Origin: Piper betle
Taxonomy: Eukaryota; Streptophyta; Magnoliopsida; Piperales; Piperaceae
Direction: 5' to 3'
Assembly: GCA_033002965.1 (NCBI GenBank)
Contig: JAURVB010014070.1
Span: 62,001 to 126,000 of the forward strand
Length of the DNA stretch: 64,000 nucleotides
The translations under genes and the position numbers were made by a program. Shown piece by piece: positions 48,995-61,787 of this stretch (its first letter is position 1; each line of letters opens with the position of its first letter). Under the pieces are notes generated by a model. The model saw nothing but the letters and a program-made list of their open reading frames with translations. It was not told the DNA's origin and searched no databases.

Positions 48995-50425
48995 ATTATT
49001 ATCAGACTAGGGGCTACTAGTAAGTGTCACGAAACACGTGTTACGTTTACTTTGATGATTGAACAAAATATTTTTGTTTTTTTAGAGAGAGAGAGTGAGA
49101 GAGAGAGAGAAATCTAATAAGAACAAAAAAGGTCATAATTTTTGCATTGATTTTAATACTTAAACGTTCATAATAATTTTCATATTTTTATTTAAATAAA
49201 GAATGAAAAATGTGTGGGCTTTGTTATTGTGATTGGGCCTAACAACACAACAAGGCCCATTTACAGTAGCCATTTGGACTTCGTCGCCACCTTCCTGCTA
49301 CCGTCAAAAGCCATGAAGCAAGCGACAGGCACAGTCGCTACACCTTTTTTTGTTCCTGTTCCATCTCCACGCTTGTTTGTGATCCATTCGCTGCTTTCGT
49401 CGAAGATAAATCATACCTACCAAATGGGTTAGATCGGTTCTGTGTTCGTATTCAAAGTCCGACGATTGTTCTCAACCAAATGGCGTTGAAATCGGTGAGG
49501 TATTTCGTTTTTATTTGGTGGTGGTTGTTCTACGGTGGCCTGATTTGTTTCATTGTTTTTGTTTGGGCAGATTTTGTGATCTTTATTCGCCGGATGCTCC
49601 GCTCGATCGATGCGACGTTGCTGATTCCGATACAGAGAGGTGTGCAGATCGGTTGCATTCATTTTTCCCGCATTTTTTTAAAAAAGGATAGTTTAGTGTT
49701 TGATATCTTTCGTTTTTTTAAAAAAATATTTTTTTGTGTTTCTCGGCGAATTTTTAATTTATGGCCGATTTAGATGGAAACAAGTATTGATTTTGTTTCT
49801 GGCTCGTCTAGTTGATTAAATTATTGGCACAGTGAAGTTGAGTAAAAGCACCTGGGTGTACCAAATGGGGGATCTGCTTCATATGTGGGGTTACGTATGA
49901 GCTCGATTTTCTTTGGTTGTGATCTTTGCTGTACCTGGGTGGTACCTACTATCATTCTTTTTTATGAGATACATAGTAATTTGTTTTCGTAGATCAGCAT
50001 TATTTCAGCTGTTCTTGCGTACTTATACATGTGAATGTAAGTGTAAACTGTCTTGATTTTGTTTGTCAAGTAGACAGCTAATAAGGCACGAGATAACTTT
50101 TAAATGTAAATGAAAATTTCAGGTGTGTGCTGGCCTGCAAGGATTGCGGGTTCTAATGTGTGCTTCTTAGCTTATACCTGCCCCTATAATGTCTTGAAGA
50201 TGATAACTATCATTTTAATGAGTAATTCCTTTGCTATGAACTTACAGTTTGTTAGCTCGATTAGACCTCATAGATAAATAAATTGTTTTAATCCTTGCAT
50301 GAGCTGACTCTAGTTTACGCAAACATTATCTTTGCTTGACAAGTTCCGTGTATCTAACGTACTTGGTCACTTCATAATTTTCTTTTCAGGCAAATCAAGA
50401 TTGTGAGCTATAAGCAGTGGGCAGA

Positions 50426-51166
50426 ATGTTAGTTAAACATCACCGTTGTATACATTCCTCTTCGTGTTCATGCTCAAAGGGTCATCTGAATGAGGATGTG
50501 ATATTTCTTGTCTTCCAACACTTGAAATGGAATCCTAGGGTGATAGCAACTCTCTCATGCATATGCAAATGGTTTGAAGACATTGCCAAACGGGTCTTGT
50601 GGAAAGAATTTTGTCGGATGCGTGCACCAAAAATGATGCTGGACCTCCAGTCTAGTGGAAGCCATAATGTTGATGGAAATTGGAAAGCACTGGGAAAGTT
50701 GCTTATTTATTGTTCAGGATCAAGCAAGGGTAGCTTATTCAATGGCAGCCAGATCCCTGGACATTTTGTTTACAGAACACGTTTCTCAAGGACTTCAGGA
50801 AAGAGATTTCTCTTGCCTCAGTGTCGATCTGATGTATTGTATGTGTCTGATCCATGTGAACACCTTTATCAGGAGGAGGGTGATATTGGTTTTTTTAGGG
50901 GTGTGTTTAAGTCATTTTCTGTTTCAAAGGTTCGGAAAATGTTGATTGACCGGAATGCTAGTTTACACCAGGTTGAGGTTTGTCCTTATTGCAAAGCAAA
51001 GTTGTGGAGCCTACTTCAAGCAAATATGATTCCAAGAAGTCTTTGCAGTAGGCTAGGAGCTTACGAAGATTGCATTGACTGTTATGTGTGTTTAAATGGC
51101 CATATGCTTGGAATCTGCACTCTTCTACCTCTTTCCGATTCAGAGGATGCATCAGAGTTAGGATGA
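50426..51166 (+). CDS. EDL3: EID1-like F-box protein (EDL3 type), intronless coding region
   Basis: The first ATG after a leader-intron acceptor gives 246 residues. An N-terminal F-box (about residues 18-62) reads HLNEDVIFLVFQHL and ATLSCICKWFEDIAKRVLWK. The conserved EDL core follows: TRFSRTSGKRFLLPQCRSD, VLYVSDPCEHL, FRGVFKSFSVSKVRKMLI, and a C-terminal Cys block (VCPYCKAKLWSLLQ, CYVCLNGHMLG) ending LPLSDSEDASELG. EDL proteins are substrate receptors of SCF ubiquitin ligases; EID1 acts in phytochrome A signalling and EDL3 in ABA responses. The subtype EDL3 is a best guess from the sequence as I remember it. The frame is fully intact. Confidence 0.9.
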   Translation: MLVKHHRCIHSSSCSCSKGHLNEDVIFLVFQHLKWNPRVIATLSCICKWFEDIAKRVLWKEFCRMRAPKMMLDLQSSGSHNVDGNWKALGKLLIYCSGSSKGSLFNGSQIPGHFVYRTRFSRTSGKRFLLPQCRSDVLYVSDPCEHLYQEEGDIGFFRGVFKSFSVSKVRKMLIDRNASLHQVEVCPYCKAKLWSLLQANMIPRSLCSRLGAYEDCIDCYVCLNGHMLGICTLLPLSDSEDASELG

Positions 51167-52400
51167 TATTTTCTGATTTATTGATCAGGTAGCTTTCATT
51201 CTTTCTTTTGCATTTATGGTTATGGTTTTGGCATAAAAAGAATTTATTTTTTTCTGCAACTTTTGTATTTGTGTTTTATTATAACTTGCTCCACAAAACC
51301 ATGGTGTTTATTAGCTGCATGAAAGTTTTCTATTTTTAGGGGTTGATGTTATAAAGAGTATTTCTAATTGTTTGAGTTTACAATTTTTTTCAAACTTTGT
51401 AAAATGAAATTGATGCATTTCTATATATTGTAGTAAGATTTTCATGTTTTTCATCCTCATTATCCTTCTAGTGCCAAATTATTTGGAGCAAAGATATTGC
51501 ACCACTCTACTCATTTGGGAACCGGATGACCCTGAACTCGCATATTATCAGATCTTTTCCAATGCTTCTCTCTAGTGCTCTTTTCCCTCTTGCACTCCTT
51601 TTGGATCCAATGCCAAAATGCCAATCTTACATCTTTATGAATTGCAAAGAAGTGTCTTTTTCAAATGTCTAAACCATCCTAAATGTAATCATGATATTAT
51701 GTTCAATTGATCAAACCACACATTCATGTTGACGTTCTTACCTTTATCATCCATTCTCATCAGTATTTTTTAACTTGGTAATTTAACATTCCACTTAAAA
51801 CATGGCAGGCATATGTGTCGCATGGTAGAATTTATACTTTGAATTTAATAAGAAGACGTGGATTGCAAAGTGTACCCTCTTAACTTATTCAGTAGTTGTT
51901 CATTTAGGAAAACGCCCACTGCAATCACTTTGTCGCATCTTGTTTAACACGATACCCCTTCTTTGCAGGACTAAATTTAGAATTTTGGATTTGGATTGTG
52001 AGGACTATAGCTTTTCATGTTTTACATGGTTTGAAATTCTAGCGTTCTGTTGATGAGCTTCACCATCTTTCATTTGCCAGTGAATTTAGTAAGCTCACTT
52101 TATCTTCCTTCATGTGCAAATGTGACAACTTGTAATGATGATGATGTCGCCAACTAGTAAGCTCACTGTATCAACATCCATTGACATTTGGGGGATTGAT
52201 TTTTTATGTAACTGGCGGTTACTTAAATTGCTTGATTTTTGTAAACTCAATTGCTTAATCATAGTGGACATTAGTGTCCATTGTAGTGGCTGAATTCATG
52301 TTTTTTTCCTCCTCTTACACCGATATTGCTTAGCAAGAAGCCATGGTATAATGGTCCTAGGGAGGTTATAATGGATTCTAGAAGCAGGAATATTTCTGGT
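51167..52400. other. Intergenic between the convergent F-box and remorin genes
   Basis: Contains the F-box gene 3' UTR (an intron such as the one starting near 51187 is possible) and AT-rich DNA. No further gene was recognised. Confidence 0.45.
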
Positions 52401-55400
52401 GCAGCCTGTTTCTTGATCTGTACTTTCTTGCCTTCTCTCATTACTGCTTCATCATTTCTTTTCTTTTCTTCTGCCAGAGCTCTTGCTTCTTTTGCAACCT
52501 TGTCAATTTTGTCTATTTCTGTGTTACTATGCTCGTGATGCTCCTGCTCTTTTGCGTTCCAGCTCACTCTATTATCAACCAAGTTTATGAACGGTTATTT
52601 TCTTAGAGGAGGTCACTTCATGTTGGGTTATATATGATATCATGTCTTAAACGAAGTGACAATTTTACCTCTTTTTTATCAAGACGACGCCTTGCCTTTT
52701 TCTTCTTTTCACTTTCCCAGGATAGAAGGTTGAATTCATCTTTTCATACCTGAAATTATAGTACACAGTTTATGCAGTCATGGTGTCAAAGATTCACTTC
52801 TAGTAGTGAAATAGATTGAACATGGACGGCAATTTTTAATCTGTTAATCATTTGTCATGAAAATTTCACATTTTGTTTTCTATTTAAAAAATCCATCTTT
52901 ATTTAAAGGTTATTTGCATACCACCCACTTTAGTCAAGCGTAGTTCTAGAAGACTTGATATTGTGGAGTAATATTCTTTTACCTTGGTCACATCTGAAGC
53001 TAGAAAAGTCATCTCTTATCTGAAGGCATTGTGGATGACCACCAAGAGATGGCATTATATAAATTGAACAAATTGATTGGAAGAGGGAAACAATTCTGGG
53101 GCATATTTCATCACAGAACTCCCCATAACAAAAGCCAGGATTTAGTTGAATAATGGTTTGTCATTAGCTCTTGGATAGTTGGATGTAAAAGAATGCACAT
53201 GCTTCAAGTATCAATAAATCATATACTTGAAAGAATAAATTACCGCTTTTTCTGTATTTGCCATCTGTTCCTTTTCCCATGCATCAACCTTCGGTTCTGT
53301 TTTTCTTTTCTGTTTTGTATCACCAGCTTTCCCATGATCATCAGGAGTTGATCCGTGGACTCTGTGGCTGATGTGTCTTTAGGTTTCTGCGCTGTATTTT
53401 CTGATTTTACATTGCCTCTGTCATTAGAATTCTTTTCAGAAAAGCTTACTTTTTTTGCTCTCGGAGCCTTGTCTGTTTTTTTGTTAGGTTGCTAAGGTTT
53501 CCTGGTTGATACTTCACCTACATAAATAAATACATTGTTAATGTTTTTCCCTCTGTTAGTGGAGAGTGTGAAAAATTATGAAAAATTGAGCTGTGGAATC
53601 TAATTTGTAGGAGCCATTGTGTGGTACTTCACCTTGCTCTATGGACCATCTAGAAAGAATCTTGGAGGGGTTACTTGGGGTCTGCTTGTCATCCTTTCTG
53701 GACTTACACTTGGTCAGAGGTGGCACTTTTCTGTTGCCTGATGTCTGCTTTCGCTGATTGTCTGGACTAAATTCTTCAAGAGTGTGCACGAACATATGCG
53801 GCTGCTGCCACTGCTGTCTTGAATTCATCATCGCTAGCATCTGCTTCCCGATTCATCTGTCTCCAGAGCCAGTTCTGTCCTTTTTTCCTGTAGAATGTTT
53901 GTTTCTCATTCTTCTCTGTTTTTCTAAGAATGGCGACAATGATTTTTATATGCTTTCATTGTCAATAAAACCTTTGGAAATGTCATTGTCATGACCTTAG
54001 AATGCGGGAGAATATGATTTTCTCTTCAGAAAAATGTGGTAGTTTCTTTCAAGTTTGCATCTCATACATATTTCTCTTCCTGTGGTAAATGTGGAAGTGT
54101 TTATTCACCTGGTGTGCTTAATGATAAATATCTTCTTCTCCTTGTTCTTTCACCCTATACACGAAGGGTGTTGGGGACATAGGATCCTATTTTATGATCC
54201 ATGTAAGTACAAATAGCAAAATTATAGATGGCCAGATATCTTTGCTGATGCCCACTATTCTCTTTTGTCTGGGTTGGGACTGGTGTCTATGCGTTAGCAT
54301 TGGCAGAGTTTACATGCTTGATGATGAATTTATCGATAGATAATTGCGAATTTCTTGAATTGTATTTATCCAGAATTTCTTTATGCATGACATTAGAAGC
54401 TTAAATTGTTTATTAGTAAAATTTTTTCCACCCTTCTGAGGACCAAAGTACCTTGTTCTCGTGTGTATTTGACAGGCATGAAGGAAAGAGGGCACAAGAA
54501 GCTTTCTATGAGATAAATATTTTTTGAATGTCTATGATACCTGATTTATCTGATCCAGTCCTTTGTGTTGTCTGTCTGTCGACTACGCCATTGGGATCTT
54601 CCTTGTCCTGTTCTAAAGATGTGCATCTCACCCTGATGCAATGGTTAATAATGTTGAACATACAGGAATTAACAAAAACATGTAGTTGAAATACTTGAGT
54701 TGGTTTGCATTTAAGTAGTAATCAGGGTCTTTTCATGCAAGAACACAACATTTTTTACGAACCTCTCCCAAGCCAGATGAATTCATTAGTGGAATGCTGT
54801 TGGGCAACATGTTATAATATTCCTGTTTTGTCTTAGTTATTGCATTCATACATGTTTCTTTTAATCCATATATCTGTTATTTCGTTTATGATGGATGGCA
54901 ATGATTATTAGCTACTGTGTTGAACAGTTGTTGTGAGAGTGAAGTTTATTTGTCATGGAAAATTAGCTTATCGCTATTGCGATCTATTTTGAGTGGGGAA
55001 GAATGTTATATTTTCCATGAACAATATAATCTGAATTAGCTTCTGTTAACAAGATTGAGAGGTTGTAATTACCTTATCTGCTTGATCAGGTTCTCCATGT
55101 AGGCGAACAGCTTTGCTTGTGTTCCACACTGAGACTATCGGAATGGAGTTTCATGCTTGGCTGTATTTGAAGCAGAAACCGTATTGAAGAAGTGGTTATT
55201 CTTTGATGAGGTGTTTATTGTCATCTGTTGGAGCTTTGGGGCAGGTAAGGTAAATTGGTATTTCTTTGCATGCAAGCATTATTGTGTGCGTTGAGAATGC
55301 TTGATAGGTAAAGAGAAAAGAATGAGCTGCCTTGTTCAGAGGTCTCTTCCATGCGTGAAATTGATTTAGGTTATGTTCTTTTTTTAAAAAAAAGCCACTA

Positions 55401-55618
55401 GATCCTTTCCGAGTCCGGAAAAGGAGGTTTGTAATATGGAGATAGTGATGTTATGTTGGCCGGCAAGGTAAGCCGGGATAATGGAGATCACTTGCAACCT
55501 TTGTTTTAAAATTCGTTGCTTGAACCCCTTGATTACAAACAGAGTTACCAACCCCATCATCCAAACCTCCACTAACAGCTCTTTCTATCATATTCCCCTT
55601 TTTTCTTGCCACGGCCAT
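52400..55618 (-). pseudogene. Remorin-family gene, multi-exon, frameshifted
   Basis: Minus-strand blocks in order. About 55618: MAVARKKGNMIERAVSGGLD (possible first exon). About 55080-55140: NTSKAVRLHGEPDQADK. About 54555-54640: SLEQDKEDPNGVVD. About 53560-53870: DASDDEFKTAVAAAAYVRAH, shifting frame to LEEFSPDN and ILSRWSIEQGE. About 53243-53510: KKVSFSEKNSNDRG, shifting to EPKVDAWEKEQMANTEKA. About 52670-52745: LLSWESEKKKKARRRLDKKE. About 52440-52530: KVAKEARALAEEKKRNDEAV. The last three are the remorin C-terminal domain (coiled coil). At least two shifts, one in-frame stop near 53490 and loss of the usual Cys-rich C-terminal membrane anchor argue for a pseudogene. Remorins organise plasma-membrane nanodomains. 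Confidence 0.65.
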
Positions 55619-55643
55619 ACTCGACTATATTTAACTTTTTCTT

Positions 55644-56234
55644 TAGGGTTGTTAATTGAGCGAGTTAACTTGTGAGTATCTAGCATTTGGTTCAACTTAA
55701 CTCAATTCGAAATTTGATATTTAAATACTCGAATTCGAATTCGAATCTTACGAGCCGAGTTTGAGTAAGGTCGTGTCCGACTCGACTCGGTTATAATTCA
55801 AATTTAACTCATAGATTGACTTGAATTCGTCTTGATAAAATAATATAATAATATAATTTTTTATATTCTATTATATATATATATATATAATATAATAACA
55901 AAAAACATGAGATAGTTAAAATAGTAAGTATACAAGTTGATAACTATAAGGTTGTGTGTTTAATTCACATTGATTGTATTTTTTTAAATGGGGTACTTTT
56001 AATTTTTAATCGAGTTAGTTTTGAACTCACGAATAAACTGGGTTCGAGCTCGGAAAAATTAAACAATTTAAGTATATTCGAATTCGAGTCGAGTTCGAAT
56101 ATATAAAACATATTTGAGTCGATTTCGAGCATGTATGTTCAAACTTGTTCGATTTCAAGTCAAATTCGAACGAATTTTGAATTATTCAAGCCAATTTTGA
56201 ACATAAATTGAGCTCAGCTCGATTAACACCACTA
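55644..56234. mobile_element. Non-autonomous hAT-like element
   Basis: The left end TAGGGTTGTTAATTGAGC matches the right end read inward, TAGTGGTGTTAATCGAGC. The flanking octamers TTTTTCTT and CTTTCCTT agree at 6 of 8 positions. The interior is AT-rich with many GAATTCGA/TCGAGTCGAG words and codes nothing. An (AT)n run is at about 55874-55890. It sits just upstream of the likely remorin start and may have affected its promoter. Confidence 0.55.
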
Positions 56235-56599
56235 CTTTCCTTTACCCCTACAGCCTACGCGGCAGCAAAAATTGACAATGGGCCAAACTGGGCATGGGCT
56301 AGCGCAGCCCATGGGCATGGAGGAGCCCAGCCCAGCTGCAATATGCATCCTTGGCCCAAGACCAAAAGTACAAAGCCCAAGAAGGTTAACCAACAATTGC
56401 AGACAAAACTTAAGCATACGTGAGGCCGTATTTTTAAAAATTTTCATATTTAAAGCACTATTCTTCAAAACTTGGAGGCCGTGAAAGTCATGATATCAAA
56501 AATTACTAATTTGGTAGTGATACTCAAGCTACCAAGTACATAAACCCAACTATGATCCATAAAACATGAAGTTAACAAGTAACTAATAAAAATAGAATC

Positions 56600-59500
56600 T
56601 GAATCTTATCTAAATGCACAATGACAAAAACCCAAGCTCTTGTCTCCCAAGTCATCAATCATCTGCCAAACAAAAGTTGTCCAAAGTGACAGTTGACAAT
56701 CTCCCAACATTGAAAAAGATGTTAAGAAACCTATTAATCGCCCTTGAATACGTGAGGAGATAAAAAGCGTGCCCGAGCAGTAACATCCATCACAATAAAA
56801 TATTGTGTTTTCTCCTTTCCACAAACAACTCCAAAGCATAGTCAATGGCTTCTTCTTGAAGTCCTCCAACACTCTTCAAGGCTTCAAGGACTTTTGATGC
56901 ATCGCTGCATAATAAATCAACCAACTCACTCATCTCAGTAGCCATTTGATCCATAGACTTCTGATATTTATCAGCCTCCTTAACTTGTTTCTCACGTTTT
57001 TCCCTTGTTTTTGAAAGATGTAGGTGGCGAAGAATCAGCATCGTCTTGAAAATGATCTTCCAATTCGACTTCTCTCTCTCTAATTGATTATCACTACCCG
57101 ATGACATCCTTGGCCCTACATCTTTTGCGGTGCCTGACCATTCTGACGTTGCATTATCATTTCCAAATATAATACGCATTTCTTCATACATCTTCATTTG
57201 CTTAGTGCGTAAGTTTGAAGCTTCGGGACGTATCTGCACAAAATTAGACAACATATTAATAAAATGAAATAAAAAACATGTAAAAGAAAATATCAATGCT
57301 TAAAATTAATTACCTTCACATACTGTGCCCACACCCCTTCATCCGCACACTCCAACATTTCAGTAATATAGTTGAAAGAAAAATAACTACTTTCAAGAGC
57401 TTTATGTAGAGCCAAGTATTTCTTCTTAGCTGTTCTCAAACGATTAACAATATTTTCCTTTTGTAAGACAAACTAAGCATCTCATTCAAAACATTTGCAG
57501 CATAAGCATATGCGCATTCTCAAAAACCTTTGTCAACTTTGGGTCCTTCATTTGCTTGAGCAACAAGGGCTTCAAATTAGAATTTTATCCCTCTCATCAT
57601 TCCATGATGCAAACTTGCTAGCTATTTTTCCTTCTTCAGAGATAGGATTCATCTTAAAATCAAACTGAAGAGAAGAAGCATTAAAAAAATCTCAAATTCC
57701 AACAAATATTCACCTAGCAATGTACTAATATAATCAATCCATATTTAATCCCCTACATCATTTGCATAAAGTGTTATATAAAAGTGCTATAAAAAGGCCA
57801 AACGTTCAAATAAACATTCACACAACCAACAACATGAAAGTATACAAAATATTGCATGCAACTATAGTATAAAGCATATGAAATCATTTCATAATGGATG
57901 TCATAACAAAATATAATCAGTCCAATCGGTGTCGGCTACGGATTTCCAACGGTGTTTCAGGGCTTGGCCTTTTAACGAAGATATCTTCCATATCTACTAT
58001 GGCATCCAAGACGGTATGAAAGTAGCGACTAATGGTTTCTCCTGACCTCTTAAAGTAAAACTTCAAGTTTCTATTCCTCATATTGAATGAGATAGTGTGC
58101 AGAAAAATTGCAACCTGTTTTTGAACAGTGCAATGGATAGTGTCATGTACCCTTCCCGTGTCTTTTAAAATGAATATTAACCTTTGAAAAGGTTCCACAT
58201 ACATGCGTAGTAAATTATAACAATCTTCATCAGACTTGAGAATATCAACTGTGAATGTTCTGTTTGTAAAGTAGCGATTACGGGGAGGTGCATATTCTAA
58301 GATCAAAGGTAACATTCCCTGCACTGCAGCAACTGTACCCAATGTTGCAGTTACAGCTACAATGCGCTTTACTTCATCCCTAGAATTGCTCATCTACATA
58401 TATTTAAACAATCATCACAACAAATAAATAAAATGGAATAAATCAACTATAACACAAAAAAGGAGCCGAACAGGAGTAGAAATTAAGAATAATTGAGAAC
58501 TACTTGCTAACTAACACAGCCTAATTTAAACAAAATTGATATACTACTTCATAGTTCATCACATATAAAATTTATACAGTGCATACTACGTTTAAACAAA
58601 AGTTTGGCAGTCTAAGATCGCATAGTTCAATGACAAAAACATATACTTGATATTGTTTCGACAAAGCAATAAACGTTTCAAGAGGAGAAAATGATCTAGA
58701 GGATTACCTTAAAAAGAATAAAGGAAAGGACCAACCACAAGCTCTACTTCTGCAATCACCACCCAACACATAAAAACATTGATATAGAACGTCAGCAAAA
58801 AGTAGAAAGCAATAGCAACACATAACCCTAACCCAACATAACCCCATAATATCATAACTACAACCGACAATTCAGTCACAAGCCAAAAGCACAACCTACT
58901 ATAGAAACAAAGCACACCTTCATTCACTATAATATATGTTAACCGTAGGAGAGAGCGCTGTGGATTTATTACCACCCAAGACAAAGCATTAATCGAAACC
59001 CTCCTAATATTTTTTATAACAATTATATACTAGGAATGTAAAAACACTCCTGTCAACCAAAAAATCTAATATTTTTCTATCAAACCCACTAAAAATCTCA
59101 CCTTTAATATAAAAAAAATAATCAAAGAGGAATATGAATAACAGAGGAAGCAGTAAATACCCACAAGAGATTGCCGATGAGTCGGCGGTGAACCCAAATA
59201 ACCCGAAGCGAACCCAAATCTGAAAATGCATCAAAACATACCAAAAGGGAAGAGTCAATCAACAAAAGAACAAAAGAGAAAAATAAAAATAAAGAAAATG
59301 GGGAAAAGATGCACAGGTCTCAACTTCATGAAGAGATCAAAGAGAAAAAGGGAGGAGTCTACCCAGGTTGGAGTAACTAGGCTGAGAAGAGGCTTGGGCA
59401 GCAAACTCCGGCGGTTGCAAGTCGCCGGTGATGCCGCCGAGCCGCCGGTGATGAAGAAGAAGAAGGGAATGGTCGGTGATGGGCGGTCGGGGGTGGGTCT

Positions 59501-59689
59501 CGCTCTTCCTTCCCAAATTTCTGGCAATTTCTTGTGTTTTTAATAAAAAAATGTAAAATTTTTAAGCGAATTTACTTTGACCAAAAATAAAATTTTATTT
59601 GACTAAACTTCTTTAACAACCAAACACAGAAAAATTTTTATCTATAAATTTTACATGTCTTTAGTCTGATTTCAGGACAGACCCTAAAA
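56600..59689 (-). mobile_element. PIF/Harbinger transposon remnant
   Basis: Two parts of a Harbinger element are visible on the minus strand. 58393-57917 is the N-terminal part of the transposase (TIHCTVQKQVAIFLHTISFN, FKRSGETISRYFHTVLDA) and stops where the catalytic DDE region should begin. 57740-56800 is the Myb/SANT-like accessory protein (NRLRTAKKKYLALHKALE, EMLECADEGVWAQYVK, RPEASNLRTKQMKMYEEM), broken by stops and shifts near 57480-57600. A terminus with GGGTCTGTCCTGAAATC lies at about 59673-59689 (minus strand), followed by TAA, the usual 3-bp target. I found no matching left end. 58400-59540 is leader or intron-like sequence without coding signal. Confidence 0.7.
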
Positions 59690-59931
59690 AAACACAACAG
59701 CGAAAACATCACATTCAACTTCTTCAGAGAAATTTTCTTCTTCTAAGATGCGAGCAAAGCTTGGCTGCATTCTCTGAAAAATCCGCAGCTATTTTCACAA
59801 AAGTAAATTGTAAAAACAAAATCATCATTCATGTACAGACACACAAGCCTCCCAAATTTCACATGCTTTATGAAGTTTTCATATCCATGTTCATCTTGAC
59901 CCTGTTTTTTCTCAAATGCCAACATCTTTTT

Positions 59932-61787
59932 TCAACTTCCGGTAATAATGGATGCTTTGGATTCTTGAAGGGAAATGACAGTCTCAAATGCTCCAACTAA
60001 TGCTTTCACCTTACTCTTGCGAGTTTCGACAAGCTTGTTTGCGGTTTCTTCAATTACGTTATTGAAAGAAACTAGCTCTTCTTTCTTGCTTCGAACATCT
60101 TGATGTCTCAAAACCACCATTTCGCCTAAAGAAGATTTTCCAAAAGCATCACCAGCCAACTCTTTCCTCCTACGAAAACTTCTCCTTCCAAAGTCAATCT
60201 TAACATGGTTGTCTCCAAGTATCTTCCCTTTTCTGAAGCGTAACTTCTTTGGACCACTATCATCAGATTCAAGGCTGACAACCTTTCCTCTTCGGAATGT
60301 CAATTTCTTTGTAACCAAATTACCATCATCGGTGCGCGTAGGCTTGTTCACTCTATGTGCGCCTTTGGCTTCACCCTTGATAGTTCCATTACAAGACTTG
60401 AGTCTTACCACTTTACTTAGCTTTAATCTATTAGCTTCAGCAGCTGTAGAATCAGCATTCTTATGCTTGCCCTCATTGTGTGATGTGCTTGCTCGAAAAG
60501 ATTTAACAGAGAGTGAAGAGGTTGGGGAAGACTTTATGCTCTTATTTGGTTTTGGTTCAACCATATGGATAATCTTTACACTGACTTTGTCCACTTCAGC
60601 TCCATGCTTGGGAACACCTTTTTGTAAAGTTCCAAGGGACAGTGCATCCTTGATCAATCTTTTTCAGGTTTGACATTCCCAGATCTTGAAGAAGGATGGG
60701 CAGCTGTAGTTGCCAACAGAGAATTTGTTGAGCCTGTTACATCCCCCGACAGCCCTGAATTCCTTGGTAGGATGTCATCTCCTCTCTTTGATCCCATTGA
60801 ACTCACAGGGTTATTTGTAGGACGTCTCAGATAACTCTTGCCCCCAGCCTTTCCATTTCTTTGACTTCCGGAACCAGGTAAAGAAGCAATCATATCAGAG
60901 TCCTTAGCACTTGAATGGCCTGAAGAACTAATTAAACCAGGTGAAACAACAGGAGAGTTTTCCTCAAGTACTTCACTTTTGCTTCCGTCGCACGCAGCTG
61001 GCAAAGGACACCTTGTGATATTCTTAGACATGGAATTCGTATTCCTATGATTTTTGGATATTGTCAAATTTCCCGAAATATTACATGAGCTGTACTTCCC
61101 ACTATTGATCTCTTCAGATGAATGATCGGAAGGTAGAGAAGATCTTGTAGCTGACACCTTCATCTTTGAAGATACCAAAGAGCATTTGCTAGAACCTGAT
61201 TTCTTCAAATAAGAGACAACCTTCTGTTTTCCAGATGACAATTTATTTCCCTCAAATTTGATCATCTCTACCCTGACTTCAGTTTTCTTTTTGGTTGCCC
61301 TTGTATTGACCATCTTACCACCAATTTCACCGCTTAAGGAAGGTTCTTTATTCACTGTTTTGTTGCCACTGACTGGATTCCTCTTCTCCTGCTTTTCAAA
61401 TGTGTGCAATTTTCCATACTTGCAATAATCGTGACAAGAACCAGTTGATGCTCGAAGATAAGAAGGAATTGCCTTCTCCTTTTTGTTTACCATTGAATTT
61501 CTTCGAACTTTCACTCTTTCCATCTTACCGATATCAATAGATGAAGAAACTGCAATTGCATTCTTTTCAACCTGTTCATCAATTTCAGGAGAATCAGGTA
61601 TAATGAAAATATTATTATCCTTCTCAATTTGGTTGTGGTCCACAATTGGAGTCCCATCCTCCTCGCTGTGCTGATCTACTGTAACTGAAAGAAAACAAGA
61701 TGAACTACCATTTTCAACATCTTGAATAATAGGATCAGCAGATGAAGGCAGAAAAATAATATTTTTGTCTATCACTTCCACAGCCAT
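59932..61787 (-). CDS. Plant calmodulin-binding-domain protein, single frameshift
   Basis: The frame 61787-60654 (377 residues, start MAVEVIDKNIIFLPSS) is followed directly, one nucleotide out of register, by 60657-59932. The C-terminal part carries the plant calmodulin-binding domain: KLTFRRGKVVSLES, KKLRFRKGKILGDN, FGRRSFRRRKEL, VVLRHQDV, NNVIEETANKLVETRKSKVK and ALVGAFETVISLQ, as in At2g38800-type proteins. The region between is Ser/Lys-rich and disordered. The shift is at GAAAAAGATTG (about 60654-60668). One more A in the A-run would restore a 618-residue frame, so an under-called homopolymer is plausible and the gene may be functional. 5' leader sequence probably lies in the upstream region to about 63.6 kb. 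Confidence 0.85.

Larger units (their letters stand above)
47302..50425. other. Intergenic: MUB leader, simple repeats, F-box gene leader
   Basis: 47302-47750 is likely the MUB promoter and leader. 47780-47862 is a pyrimidine and TTTA-type simple repeat. 49085-49111 is a GA microsatellite. About 49210-49640 may be the leader exon of the F-box gene, with a leader intron ending TTTTCAG just before 50391. A hAT-like fragment lies at 48770-48994. No other coding sequence was recognised. Confidence 0.5.

Noticed and set aside
59226..59543. Lys/Arg-rich frame near the Harbinger terminus
   Set aside because: Probably the leader region of the transposon. Basic low complexity with no domain on either strand.
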